Numbered from the stretch's first letter, positions 26,655-38,793 are shown. The stretch: 64,000 nt of DNA from Palaemon carinicauda (GCF_036898095.1 NC_090743.1:23991426-24055425); one strand, 5' to 3'. Made by a program: numbers and translations. The notes: generated by a model from the letters alone, not told the origin.

Positions 26655-27930
26655 ATGCATTCCCTCCGTTCTAGATTGTCAACAAGGTACTGCAGAAGTT
26701 CGCCTCTCACGAAGGGACAAGTGAACGCTAATTGCTTCCCTCTGGCCCGCGAGAGAATAACTTACCGAGGTACTTCGATGGCTAGTAGACGTTCCCAGAA
26801 CTCTTCCCCTAAGGGTGGACCTGCTACGTCTGCCACGCGTAAAGAAGGTACTCCAAGGCCTCCACGCTCTTCGTCTCACTGCCTTCAGAGTATCGAAAGA
26901 CTCTCGAGAACTAGAGGTTTTTCGAAGGAGGCAGCCAGAGCGATTGCTAGAGCAAGGAGAACATCCACCCTTAGAGTCTACCAATCGAAGTGGGAAATCT
27001 TTCGAAACTGGTGCAAGTCAGTATCCGTATCCTCAACCAGTACCTCTGTAGCTCAAATAGCTGACTTCCTCTTATATCTGAGGAAAGAGCGATCTCTTTC
27101 AGCTCCCACTATCAAGGGTTACAGAAGCATGTTGGCATCAGTCTTCCGTCACAGAGGCTTAGATCTTTCCAACAATAAAGATCTACAGGACCTCCTCAAG
27201 TCTTTTGAGACCACGAAGGAGCGTCGTTTGGTTACACCTGGTTGGAATTTAGACGTGGTTCTAAGATTCCTTATGTTAGACAGGTTCGAACCACTTCAAT
27301 CAGCCTCCCTGAAAGATCTCACCTTTAAGACTCTTTTCCTGATATGCTTAACCACAGCTAAAAGAGTCAGTGAGATTCATGCCTTCAGCAAGAACATCGG
27401 ATTCTCATCCGAAACGGCTACATGTTCTACATCTTGGTTTTCTAGCCAAACACGAGCTGCCTTCTCGGCCTTGACCAATATCGTTCGATATTCCAAACTT
27501 ATCGTATGGTTGGAAATGAACTAAAAAGAGTATTATGTCCTGTAAGAGCTCTTAAGTTCTTTTTTAAAACCTTTACGAGGCCCGTCTGAAGCTTTATGGT
27601 GTTCAGTTAAGAATTCATCTTTGCCAATGTCAGAGAATTCTTTATCCTATTTTTATCAGACTGTTAATACGAGAAGCTCATTCCCTTCTGAATGAGGAAG
27701 ACCAAGCTTGGCTGAAGGTAAGGACACACGAAGTTAGAGCTGTCACAACTTCCGTGGCCTTTAAACAAAATAGATCTCTGCAAAATATATTCGACGCAAC
27801 CTATTGGAAAAGCAAATCAGTGTTCGCGTCTTTTATCTTAAGAATGTCCAGTCTCTTTACGAGAACTGCTACACTCTGGGACCATTCGTAGCAACGAGTG
27901 CAGTAGTGGTGGGGGCTCCACCACTACAAT
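26655..27930 (+). pseudogene. DIRS-like tyrosine recombinase, frameshifted
   Basis: The main open piece (26655-27524) holds an N-terminal SAM-like domain (TLRVYQSKWEIFRNWC, then SVAQIADFLLYLRKE) and the first catalytic Arg in TAKRVSEIHAFS (R237 counted from the Met at 26655). The rest of the active site continues in other frames: H-x2-R in THEVRAVTTS (His codon 27727, Arg codon 27736) and the presumed nucleophile Tyr in VFYLKNVQ (codon 27834). So all four catalytic positions are still visible, but at least two frameshifts (around 27480-27530 and between 27740 and 27834) break the protein. The family cuts and rejoins DNA to integrate a circular copy. Confidence 0.82.
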
Positions 27931-28327
27931 TCCCTAATTCCAGAACCTTTTTAATCTTTCTCTTGAAATATTTTTGGGTTGTCCGGAAGGCTAAGAAGCC
28001 TTTCGCATCCTACTTGATTTGGCGGGTGGTCAAAATCATTTCTTGAGAAGCGCCTAGATTAAAGGTTTTGATGAGGACCTTTAGTATGGGTTGCAACCCT
28101 TCATACTTCAGCTCCTAGGAGTCGCTCAGCATCCTATGAGGATCGCGAGGCTCAGTAAGGAAGACGTACTTAAAAAGGCAGAGTAATTGTTCAAGTCGTC
28201 TTCCTTACCAGGTACTTATTTATTTTATGCTTGTTATTTTGAATAACTGCTAAAATAAAATACGGAATACTTAGCTCATAATGTCAACTTGTTTTGCTGG
28301 TCTCTACCCACCCCCCTGGGTGTGAAT

Positions 28328-28417
28328 CAGCTATATGATCATCGGGTAAGTTTGATATTGAAAAATGTTATTTTCCTTAGTAAAATAAATTTTTGAATAT
28401 ACTTACCCGATGATCAT
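28328..28417 (+). repeat. Internal complementary region (ICR) of the DIRS-like element
   Basis: Positions 28328-28365 (38 bp) are the exact reverse complement of the left terminus 22278-22315, and 28366-28417 (52 bp) of the right terminus 28612-28663. Read together, the 90 bp are the complement of right end joined to left end, that is the junction of a circularised element. This is the defining ICR architecture of DIRS elements. Confidence 0.93.
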
Positions 28418-28454
28418 AAATTAAAGGACCCACCCTTCCTCCCCAATAGAGAAC

Positions 28455-28663
28455 CAGTGGGACAGAGGAGAAAATTGGTTCGTTGTTGACATCGAGTACT
28501 TGAGTACCTACTTGACAGATGGCGCTGTTGATGTACACCCCCACCTGTATAGCGATCGCTGGCGTATTCCTCCCGTAGGTTTTTTCTGTCGGGCAGCAGG
28601 GATGCAGCTATATGATCATCGGGTAAGTATATTCAAAAATTTATTTTACTAAGGAAAATAACA
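28455..28663 (-). repeat. Right inverted terminal repeat of the DIRS-like element
   Basis: Inverted copy of the left repeat with a distinct outer extension of about 20-25 bp, ending CTAAGGAAAATAACA. Immediately outside is a T run, matching the T run at the left terminus. Confidence 0.9.
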
Positions 28664-29592
28664 TTTTTTAGTTTAAAAAGAGCAGAAATATATGAACTTG
28701 ATTGGTGTCTTCTAGGCAATTGATACTAATGTATCATGGCATCCCTATTCACATTCATAAGTAGAATAGACAAGCTTAATTTGTTCATTTTTTATCAACT
28801 TATTCTTCTATCTGTCAAGTGCTGTTATTATTGTGTGAGAAATGTGCTTTTTATCAGGATTTATGATTTATCCAAAGCAGTGCTTTATAGTGCTCATTGC
28901 ATACTTAAATGCCGTATCACGAAATTTATCATACAGTTTTTATGTATCACTAAATTTGTCATACAGCTTTTATATGCTGACAAGGAGAATTACCATCACT
29001 GTGTTGCCAGAGAAATAACGATTATTTGAATGATAATTATGGGTAATGTTTATATGTAACCCCATCACTCATACTCTATGTGTCCACACTGATGGTCTTC
29101 AATTCTCCAAGGTAGTGCAATTTCTTATTTAACCAACAAAATATCAGAAATAGCATGGCACATGTGCCACCTGTAGACTACTGTATATCCTTCAATTACA
29201 CCATAACTTTTCATGTGCTTGCAGTACTTCTAAATTGAGCTGAAATTCAAAGATGGTTTCCTTTACTTCAGGATTGTTAGTGTTCATCACATCTTTGGTT
29301 TTTAAAGATAATTGAGTTATAAGTAGTATTGTAGGCACTAGGAGGTGCTTGTTTACTTTTGCAGTCTTACCATTTGGATTTAACATTTAAGGGAATGGAC
29401 ACATTTTCATTGGAAATAGGAATAGCAGTGAGAAACAATTTGCCTTGTGAGAATGTCTAATGAAATGCTCCTCATCATCTCCCTAAATCTCTCGTGTATC
29501 TCCCATTCATACATAGCAAGCCTGGAGACATGATCCTTAGGGGTTACTAGTTTTTACATCTCAAATATTTGGTACTAGTTTGTTATTTCTTG

Positions 29593-29848
29593 CACCAGCT
29601 GACTTCCATGAAAATTAACTTGCCTTAGCTCTGTTATCAATGAGCTTATCCATAATTATAATGATCCTTGTTACCAGAACCATGGTCATTGATCTATCTT
29701 AACATCCAAGCGATCTGAATCACCAGCTGACTTCCATGAAAATTAACTTGCCTTAGCTCTGTTATCAATGAGCTTATCCATAATTATAATGATCCTTGTT
29801 ACCAGAACCATGGTCATTGATCTATCTTAACATCCAAGCGATCTGAAT
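29593..29848 (+). repeat. Exact 128-bp tandem duplication
   Basis: Copy 1 (29593-29720) and copy 2 (29721-29848) appear identical, beginning CACCAGCTGACTTCCATG and ending GCGATCTGAAT. No coding potential is visible. The identity implies a recent event or an assembly duplication. Confidence 0.97.
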
Positions 29849-30284
29849 CCTATGAAGTCTCAGTCACCACTCAGGAGCACTCAGAAGCATGTTTTGTTAT
29901 ATAGAAATTCATGATATGTAAAATGTGTGACTTCCTTCCTGGTTCTCTGATCTCATAGCCTCATACTCAGGCTACAAAAAGTGAGGCATAGTTGATGCCT
30001 ACGTGAAGCTCCAAGTGGCACATGGATTGTGTTGTTCCCACAGTATACTGATCTTCTGTCTGTTAGACAAGTTTGTATTTAAAGACCATAAATGTATACA
30101 GTCAGGCCCCACTCTTCACGAGGGTTAGGTAACAGAGAAAGGTGCAAATTTGCGTATCTTTGGTGCCCTAGTGTGGGACTGCTCCTAACCTAACAACTCA
30201 TTGCCCATTTACCTACACTTGGATAATTAACACATTAAGTATTGCCTAATATTGTTTTTACTAGGTTTCTATCAGGGTATAAAT

Positions 30285-31722
30285 AGTGTGTTTCCTGATA
30301 TACCTGAAGACCTTGATGTGCCCATGAATGAATTCAGTGTTTGAAGTCGAAGCCATCCTAAAAAAACTAGAGATGGAAAGCCCCGGGATACGATGGAATA
30401 ACTGCTGAGATGATACTGACCGAAAATGAAGTGACTCCCAGACTACTTACAAGATTATTTTGTAGAATTTGGCATGAAGAGGCAATATCTGATGAATGGG
30501 AGTTTAGAAGTGTTGGTGAAATTAGCAAAAAAAAAAAAAAAAGGAGAACACGCAGGATTTAGAAAAGGTAGAAGTTGCATTGACCAAATTTTCATTTTGA
30601 GACATGTACAGCAATTCATAGAATATAGAAATCCCCTTTTGATGGCATTTATGGATTATGATAAAGCCTTTGATAGTGTGCACCGGCCAATTTTGTGGAG
30701 AGTCCTGCGTTATTATGGAATTCTTCGTAAATATGTAAATTCGATTAAGTCTGTTCATGAGCATAGCAAGTGCAAAGTTAATGTTAATGGAGGCTTTTCA
30801 AATGAATTTCCAGTGAACAGCGGAGTACACCAAGGGAATGTGTTGTCACCTTTGTTGTTTATCCTCCTCATGGATTTTGTAATGCGTAGAACAGTCAGGA
30901 TTGGACTGGATTGATGAAAGGAATTTAGCAGACCTAGAGTATGCTGATGATGCTGTCCTTGTTAGCAGAACACCACAGGATTTGCATTGCTTGCTTACTG
31001 GAATGGATGAAATATCACACGAGGTTGGGCTGAAGATAAATAGAAGAAAGACAGAGATGATGAGAATGGAGTATGCAATGGAAGATGAAATATCATTGGA
31101 AGGAGAAAGGGTTAATGAGGTAGAATCATTTAAATATTTAGGAACTATGATCTCCAATACAGGGTCTTTAGAATTAGAGTTTAGTGAAAGATGGAAAAAG
31201 CAAATCAGACAATGGCTAGGTTAAGTAAAACTTGGGAATCAAATCGCCTGAAATTAAATATAAAAATCAGACTATATATCAGTTTAGGGAGATCGGTGTT
31301 ACTCTATGGACATGAGTCATGGTATGACAATGAAACGATCTCCAGTAGATTTAGTAGATTTGAGAACAAAGCCCTCAGAAGAATATTGGGAGTTAAATGG
31401 CAGGACAGGATTAGAAATGAAACTATAAGAGAGATTACTCGAGTGCCATATGTGGATGAGTTCATGATGAAGGGTAGATGGAGATGGCTTGGGCATGCTC
31501 TTCGCACTCACCAAGAGAGATTAGTTTACTAAATGTTCAGCTGGGCTCCACAAGGCACTAGAAGAGTTGGAAGACCCAGGCCTACATGGCTAAGAACTAT
31601 GAAGCACGAAGTAGGATATGATGAATGGAGAAGTATTGAATTAAAAGCTCAAGATAGAGACAACTGACAAAATCTAACCGAGACCCTTTGCGTCAGTAGG
31701 CGTAGGAGGAGATGATGATAAA
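30285..31722 (+). mobile_element. LINE (non-LTR retrotransposon) reverse-transcriptase fragment
   Basis: The fragment is 5'-truncated, with no endonuclease part. It starts in the RT domain (GYDGITAEMIL), then GFRKGRSCIDQ, FMDYDKAFDSVHRPILW, VHQGNVLSPLLF and the catalytic YADD in LEYADDAVLV, then GLKINRRKTEMM and YLGTMIS. A thumb and C-terminal region follow (RRILGVKWQDR, RWRWLGHALR), ending near 31670. It is split by frameshifts near 30910 and 31200 and has stops near the end. A run of 17 A at about 30526-30542 sits where RT motifs between GITAEMIL and GFRKGRSC are missing. The 3' end runs into GATGATGATAA, a simple-repeat tail common in RTE-type LINEs; the clade is otherwise uncertain. Confidence 0.85.
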
Positions 31723-32864
31723 TAGTGTGTAATTAAATCGGTAAGTGTTCAATATATGTGCACATGTGTATACTACATACTGGATATGGTAAGGGTACAG
31801 TACAGTATGTAAAACTACAGTGCATAGTCGTTATGCTAACCGAAACTATAATTTTACTGATGTGGTCATCATACAATTATGACAAAACACTGATGTTCCT
31901 ATCTAGTAATACTGTATCTTATAACACTCGCTGCTACTGTAGTGTATATTACTGTAATATATATACAGTAATATCACTACAGTACAGCCTAACTGTGCAG
32001 TAAGTGTTCGCTGTTTTCGTTCAGATGACTTGACTACTTTGACAACTCACCGCATATGTAGCCTACATTCATATACTGTACAGTATTGTAGAGTACAGTA
32101 TGTAGTTAATAAAAACTCTTTAGTGTAATACTGTTCTATACAATAAGTATACAATTTAAGAGTAACAAGTGTACAAATTTTATACGACGACCACTAACTC
32201 TTTCGTTATAGGGTTGTACGTAGCGGCTTGAAGCACAATGCTATTCCTGATGCGTCGGCTCTTGCTTTGTACTGTCCGACATCTACAGTAACCCGTTAAT
32301 AATATTTATCCCATCTTCTATTTCAATGGGTTAGAAAATTAAAAGATAATGATAGTAGTAACGTTACAGTGAACCCTCGCTACTTCGCGGTTCGACCATC
32401 GCGGATTCACCACTTCGCGGGTTTTTTCCATAACATATATATATATATACATATCGCGGATTTTCCGGAAATTTCGAAAATACCGCGAAATCTGAAGACC
32501 CCCAAATACGATATTTCGTTACCTGTAATTCCATTAATACTGTAATTAGTAATATCTGCTCTTACTGATTGTTCATTGCATTACATATGATATATAATTC
32601 AGCACAGAAAGAAATAAAACACGAAAAGAGAATGTGATCATACGATAATACAGTACTGTATACAGTACGTAGTAAAATTAAATCGAACAAGAAACGCAAA
32701 TCAGATGCAGTCATACCATATTAGAATGGTGTAAGGCTGCTGATGGCTACTACTGTACTACAAATGTAATGGATGTGCTTCTTTTCCATGAATCTTTTGT
32801 ATGTATACGTACGTAGTACTGCATCCAATAATATTCTTTGTTGCAAAAATCACATTTCGAATAA

Positions 32865-32870
<6 letters not shown>

Positions 32871-32951
<81 letters not shown>
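32871..32951. repeat. (GA)n microsatellite inside the Tigger element
   Basis: About 80 bp of pure GA in the left non-coding part of the Tigger element. Confidence 0.96.
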
Positions 32952-32955
<4 letters not shown>

Positions 32956-32992
32956 ACATCCTACAAAAGAATAAAATAGCATACGTAAAGCT

Positions 32993-33125
32993 ATTATTAT
33001 TATTGTTATTATTATTATTATTGTTGTTGTTGTTAATAAAATTATGATTGTTATTATTATTATCATTATTATTATTATTATTACAGTACTGTATTATTAT
33101 CATTATTTATTATTATTATTATTAA
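32993..33125. repeat. (TTA)n-rich tract inside the Tigger element
   Basis: Imperfect TTA/TTG trinucleotide array between the GA array and the transposase gene. Confidence 0.92.
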
Positions 33126-33435
33126 TACTGCACGTACGGTATGCGCGGGGTATCTTGTACTTTGAGTTGGTAACCTACGCATCATATACTGTAAGACGGG
33201 TTGTGATTGGTTCAAGCGCTGATAGATGACGAATCAGAACTCAAGTTTTGTTATCTAGCCTGTGATTGGTGTTTTGCCCGCATCTCCAGCTTCCAGCATC
33301 TAGGTTCTCGCGGGCCCGGGTCGTCCACTTTCTCTTACGGCGTATCGCTGAGTAGACGTTCTTAAGTTTGTGAAGTTTAATCTGTGCTGTGTGCGACCTT
33401 TTTAAGTTGAACTTTTTGTTAAATCCTACTGTACA

Positions 33436-35315
33436 ATGCCTCCCAAGCGTTCTGCTTCTACTAAGGCTGGTAGTGATCCTAAACGCCACCGAAGGATGAT
33501 GACGATTGCTGAGAAGGTTACGCTTCTCGATATGTTAAAAGACGGTAGAAGTTACGCGGCCGCGGCGCGCCATTTTGGAATCAACGAATCTACTGTTCGC
33601 TATATCAAGAAGGACGAGGCGAACATTAGAAAGACGGCTGCAATCACCTTTAGCAGATCAGCGAAGCGAGTCGTTACAACGCGTAATAAAACGATCGTAC
33701 GCATGGAAGGTGCTTTAGCCGTGTGGATTGCCGACTGCCGGAAGAAGAACATAGCCTTGGATACGAACACCATCCGAACAAAGGCTTTGAGCTTGTATGA
33801 GAATTTTGCTTCAAAGGAACCTCAAGACGACGACGGCAACCATGCTGAAGAAGATGATGATGCAGATGATCCTCAACCAGGGACATCCACTGATTCCCAG
33901 CCTCAGAAACAACGTTTTTCCGCCAGCAAAGGATGGTTCGCGAATTTTCAGAAACGCTTTGCCCTGAAAAGCGTTTCCCTGCATGGCGAGGCTGCTTCGG
34001 CTGACACTGCCGCTGCTGAAACTTACGCGAACCAGACATTCAAGAATATTATCGCCGAAGGTGGATACAAGCCGGAACAAGTGTTTAATATGGATGAGAC
34101 CGGCTTGTTTTGGAAGAGAATGCCGTCGCGAACTTTCCTGTTCAAAGAGGAAGCCAAAGCCTCTGGCTTTAAAGCATTCAAGGATCGCGTTACCCTCGTG
34201 ATGTGTGGCAATGCTGCTGGATTTTTGCTAAAGCCGGGGCTTATTTATAAGTCGAAAAATCCTCGCGCTTTGAAAAATAAAAATATGAATCTCCTTCCCG
34301 TGTACTGGATGCATAATCAAAAAGCATGGATTACGAAGATGCTGACCTCCAACTGGTTCCTTCAGTGTTTTATCCCGCAAGTCAGCAAATATCTCTTAGA
34401 GAAGGGCTTGCCATTCAAGATCCTTCTCCTTATGGATAACGCTGGTGGACAGGCAACTGACCTGTCGCATGAGGGCATTCAGGTTGAGTTCCTGCCACCC
34501 AACACCACGTCATTAATTCAACAGATGGACCGGGGGTTATCAGGGCGTTTAAGGCCCTCTACACGAAGAATACCTTGGCGGACCTCGTTGCGTGTGTGGA
34601 TGCTGCCCAAGATGATGAGGATGAAGATTTTAACTTGAAGGCGTACTGGCGGCAGTATACCATAGCCACGTGCCTGCAGAATATTCAGAAGGCACTGCAA
34701 GAGATGAAACCTGCAACCGTGAATGCGAGCTGGAAGAAGTTGTGGCTCCAGATTGTTTACGACGACGAGGGATTTACACCTGCTGAAATCCAACACTCTG
34801 CAATACGCAAATCTGTGCAGTTGGCTGCCATAATTGGAGGTGACGGGTTTGGCGACATGACGACTGAAGACGTCGACGAGTTGTTGGACTGCCATTCCCA
34901 GCCCCTAACTGACGCAGACCTCGAAGACCTGACGAAATCGGCAAGCGAAGAAGAGAGTGAAACCCAGGAAGAGACCCAAGAAAATGTCGAAGAAACGGGC
35001 TTAACATTAGAACGGCTTGCCAAGGCCTGCAACCATGCGAAGGAGTTGAAAGAAATGTTGCAAGAGTGGGACGAGGATATGGTTCGGTCGATGCAATTCT
35101 GCAACAAGGTTGATGACATAATGACTCCCTACAAGATGCTCTTAGATCGAAAAAAGAAGCAGCGGCAACAACTTCTGATCACAATGTTCTTCCAGCCTCG
35201 CAAAAAAGAGCCAGTTCCTCCTGCTAGTACGCCTTCGGAAGAAATTGAAGAAGTTTCCCAGGAAGAAGTTGAAGAGGTGTCCCAGGAAAAGACACCTCTG
35301 TCTGAAGAGACGTAA
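33436..35315 (+). pseudogene. Tigger-type DDE transposase with one frameshift
   Basis: The first frame (400 codons from the Met at 33436) has a helix-turn-helix near residues 20-60 (AEKVTLLDMLKDGRSYAAAA, then FGINESTVRYIKK). A second CENP-B-like DNA-binding domain covers roughly 85-195, and the DDE domain follows. Catalytic Asp residues are D220 (NMDETG), D334 (LLMDNAGG) and D365 (IQQMDRG), with 30 residues between the last two, typical of Tigger. Just after D365, in a run of five G (about 34531-34536), one base is missing. The protein then continues in the next frame to the TAA at 35313-35315 (VACVDAAQDDEDEDF and onward, ending in an acidic tail). No other disruption is seen, so the copy looks young. 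Start choice is supported by the basic MPPKRSAST beginning. Confidence 0.92.
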
Positions 35316-35602
35316 AATACTACCTGGCTGCACAGTAGAACACATCATCAGCTTCATCATCATCATTTCTACTGTGCAGCAAATTCATCGCCATCATCAT
35401 TCAAGTTTTTCTTGAACTTCTTTCGTGGTGAGTACAGTAACAATCTTTATTTTTTACTTTAATATTCTGACATTCTAATATTTGTGCCTGTTTTATAGTT
35501 TAGTACTGTATGCATTAAGTTAAAGGGAAGGTTTTAAAAGTCTATATGTTGTAACCTATCATATTTTTTTTTGTTTAAAATTTACATTTGTACGTACGTA
35601 AA

Positions 35603-35606
<4 letters not shown>

Positions 35607-35656
<50 letters not shown>
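35607..35656. repeat. (CT)n microsatellite inside the Tigger element
   Basis: About 50 bp of pure CT in the right non-coding part of the Tigger element. Confidence 0.96.
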
Positions 35657-35659
<3 letters not shown>

Positions 35660-37650
35660 AATTGTTTTCCTGCTTTGCTACGTACAGTATGTACTGTATG
35701 ATTTTATATAGATACGGTAAATTATATTTGTACTAATAACATATTTTGTAAATGCTTTTACTGTAAATATCATTATTTATCACTTTCATCATGCGCGTTA
35801 AATGCCTTGTTTGTTCTGAGCGTGGTTGTTTACTGAGCGTACAGTACTTTATGATGCCGTCGTTTCAGGCGGCGTCATAAAGAAAAACATTTCATTTGAA
35901 AGTCCTAAGAAAAATTGAGTACGTAAAACATTGGTAATAAAAAAATCAACATACTGTATAATCAATATAATCGATGCAAAAACTAACCTATACATATATG
36001 TGTACACTAAATGAGTTTGTTTCTTCATTATGATCAGAGATGAACGTAAACAAAACATTGGTTGCCATTTTTTATCGTGCTTTTTAGGTGTTTAGGAAAC
36101 GCATGATATAAAATCGCCTTTAATATTTGTGCCTATTTTAGTTTAGGGTGCTGTAGCACATGCATTAAGTGTTCTGTACATTAAAGGGTGGTTTGTTAAC
36201 AGTACTACGTACAAGGGAAGGTTTTAAAAGTCCGAATATACATGTTAAATAAATAGGTAAATATGATGTCACTACTTCGCGGATTTTCACCTATCGCGGC
36301 CGGGTCTGGAACCTATCTACCGCGATAAACGAGGGTTCACTGTATAATAATTGCGTATACTCGTACAGCTACAATAACAACATATTAAGAATTTCCTAAG
36401 CTTCATAATCAAGCACCATAGAGCTAAAAACTATAAATTATCGTGCATTGGCAACATGAATGAAACTCCGGTTAACGGGTATTCTAATTACATATTGTTC
36501 ATTAATAGGGTAGTAGTTTGGAAGGATTGATTTAAAATCATAGAATATACTCATTTTAATTATGGTATATTTACCTGTAATTTTTTCTTCCTTTAGTTAT
36601 AGTATGACTGTTGTGTTGTTGGTATGCTAGCCTAGTTATCCAAAACCTAGAATTTTCCATATTTTTAATTAACATTTCTACTTGCATAGTAGTTTGAAAG
36701 GATTAACTTAACATATAATATGCTCCCTATAATCTTCTACTGTAGTTGGGTTTAAGTAAAAAATATAAGAATTGATTTTATCTTTACAGAATTACAATAC
36801 TTCCGTCACCAAAAAATTGAGAATTGTGTTTTATTTTTATACTCTCTTCAACAGTAATTCAGCCTATTTTATAAGTCAAAAACATAAATATCTTAGTAAT
36901 AATATTTTCTTTAAGGAAATGTGAAATATCCTTCAGTAGCAGGCCTTAATTAGCTGATTTGGAAAGCATAAACATAAGCAATGGAAAAGATTGTAATTGT
37001 ATATCTTTTTATTTACAAATGCGATACTAAAATGTGAATATTACATGCATTATTATTGGATACAGTTAAGTGAAACACCAGTTTAATCATAGTCTGGTGT
37101 ATTTCAAATATAGTTGTAATTTTGTACTACAGTGCACAGCAAGAGCTGAGGTAAGCCGGTTGGGGAGATAGGAAAGTGGTGTGAAGCAAGCTCAGTACAA
37201 AGGAGTGCGTGCCATTTGAAATCATCGCACCATGAGATTTTTTATCACAAATATTTTATTTTTTATTTAATAGGTATCGCAGTTCTTCATGTCGTTTATA
37301 AGTGAAATCGCTAAGTATAAACTCACGTAAAGTGTGAGCTGACTGTACATATGGTATACGAGTGATAGGTTTCTATGTAAACTAATTTTGTTATTTAAGC
37401 ACTCATTATATATTTATAAGTCATCTGCACATGTCTCCTTACATTGATAACAGTACTTAGCATAATTGTGTGGTAATTTAGATGTATTGTAGTTTACTCC
37501 TTGGAGCTACTGCAGTAATTTGGCTGTTCTTCAACCCTCACCCTTGTTCCCAAGATGCATCTCAGCCGCAGCAGTCCGTTTATTGTTTGCTTTAAGTTCT
37601 TTTTTGTTGAACTAACCTGTGAATGTGTGCGGCCCTGGCCTCACTGGCAG

Positions 37651-37769
37651 ATGTTTCAGAACGACGGCGGAGATGGTCAGGGAGTACGAAAGCTGTCAGT
37701 ATTGATGAAACGGACGAAGCAACAGAATTAGAAGATGACGAAACTTTAATGGAAGACCCTAAATTGAAG
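37651..37769 (+). CDS. Unc-115: Unc-115/abLIM linker exon, acidic
   Basis: The acceptor is TCACTGGCAG and the donor AAG/GTATGG. One base is carried in (Asp codon) and it ends on a complete codon. It reads SERRRRWSGSTKAVS followed by an acidic piece ending EDPKLK. The ERRRRWS block after PYPYTDP is shared with insect Unc-115, which supports joining it directly to the exon at 20381-20608 across the transposon-filled intron. Confidence 0.9.
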
Positions 37770-38606
37770 GTATGGGGAATTCAGCTTACCTGGTACTGTA
37801 TATATTTTTATCTAAAATTTGACAGATATATGTGCTCATAGTACTGTACTGTAAATTGATTCAATTGTCAATTACAGCATTCTGCTTTTCACTCAACATA
37901 TTTTTTGTAATGTACAATAATCCCTTAGTAATCTATGAACACTGAATTTTTTTTATTTTGATTTGCTTTATGAAAATAAGTAAAGATTAGGATGAAATTA
38001 TTGTTGAATAAAATCTTTTGGAAATCAAACTAATTAATTGGGGTAATATTAAATAAGTATTGTGATAGTGCCATAAAAGAGAGCTTGAAAGAAAAGATTT
38101 TTTTATGTAAATGAATGAGAAGTGATTTATAGAAACCAGTATTTATCCTGAGAAAAAATGAAGAAAATTTTAAAGGGTGCGGTAATATTGAATGATTGAA
38201 ATGCTTACTTCCAAAAACTATAATGTTATTGCTGAGAGGGAGACAGAAAGATTTTGTATAATAAATCAATGAATTTTCTTTACATTTTCTCAGGAAGAGA
38301 CACACTTAAGGTTCATTACTACTGTATCATTTATTCTGTGTAAAATTCTGACAACCCTCACAAGTGTTGTTCACAAGAGAGGATACAAGCATTATCTATC
38401 ATTGTTATCGCTACAGTATACGGCTTGGATTTGATTATGAGGGAATTTCATTAAAACCAACATACTGCATACAAACTGAAAACAGTTTTTATAGATACTA
38501 TGGGTGACTATAGACATTTTCTTTATTGTTTTGACTATTTTGACTTGTTTTACCTTTGTATTTGTTAGATTCCAGGTATTATTTTTTCTTTTGTAACAAC
38601 TTTCAG
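37770..38606 (+). other. Intron, nothing further seen
   Basis: AT-rich intron of about 840 bp; no repeat element or gene is recognisable. Confidence 0.8.
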
Positions 38607-38793
38607 AAAGAAGAAGTAGAGCTTAGTAAAATTGCAACTGGTATTGGCAAAGTTTTTCTACAGCAAGTAAAAGAAAGAGAAAAGATTAGGGCATGGAAAG
38701 CTACACATTTAGATCCACGAAATGCTTCACGCTCACCAGCAGCAGATCGTGAGCCAGGCAACAAATTGCGTTTTGGAACATCTCTTAATGCAT
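38607..38793 (+). CDS. Unc-115: Unc-115/abLIM linker exon, charged helix
   Basis: The acceptor is CAACTTTCAG and the donor CAT/GTAAGT; it starts in phase 0 and leaves one base. It begins KEEVELSKIATGIGKVFLQQ and continues with charged residues likely to form a helix or short coiled coil. HLDPRNASRSPAADREP, a conserved Unc-115/abLIM motif, follows. Confidence 0.92.

Larger units (their letters stand above)
22278..28663 (+). mobile_element. DIRS-like tyrosine-recombinase retrotransposon, degenerate, 6.4 kb
   Basis: The element is delimited by inverted terminal repeats and has an internal complementary region next to the right repeat, the signature of the DIRS order. Coding remnants lie on the plus strand in the expected order: gag-like (about 23660-26000), RNase H-like (about 26060-26640) and tyrosine recombinase (26655-27930). 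The reverse-transcriptase region is essentially missing, and all frames carry stops or shifts, so it is not autonomous. There is no ordinary target duplication. Instead both outer ends meet a run of T, as expected when a circular intermediate recombines at a T-rich core. It lies in the same orientation as the host gene. Confidence 0.88.
32367..36342 (+). mobile_element. Tigger/pogo-type DNA transposon, nearly intact, 4.0 kb
   Basis: The ends are CAGTGAACCCTCG and its complement CGAGGGTTCACTG, perfect over 13 bp and then imperfect with repeated CGCGG words, as in known Tigger termini. It is flanked by TA (32365-32366 and 36343-36344), the target duplication of the Tc1/mariner superfamily. One gene, the transposase at 33436-35315, lies inside on the plus strand. 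A (GA)n array and a TTA-rich tract occupy the left non-coding part and a (CT)n array the right part. Confidence 0.93.
20609..37650 (+). other. 17-kb intron packed with transposons
   Basis: The largest intron in the window. In order it holds about 1.7 kb of plain AT-rich DNA, a DIRS-like element (22278-28663), an exact 128-bp tandem duplication (29593-29848), a LINE fragment (30285-31722) and a Tigger element (32367-36342). The final 1.3 kb, and the gaps between elements, are AT-rich with nothing recognisable. An additional small Unc-115 exon here is possible but none was found. Confidence 0.8.

Noticed and set aside
28366..28663. A separate 298-bp MITE with perfect 52-bp inverted repeats
   Set aside because: Its left arm is better explained as half of the DIRS internal complementary region and the rest as the right terminal repeat, since the adjoining 38 bp complement the left terminus exactly.
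34518..35366. Minus-strand open frames opposite the Tigger transposase
   Set aside because: They mirror the coding strand and show no domain; the plus-strand DDE transposase explains the region.
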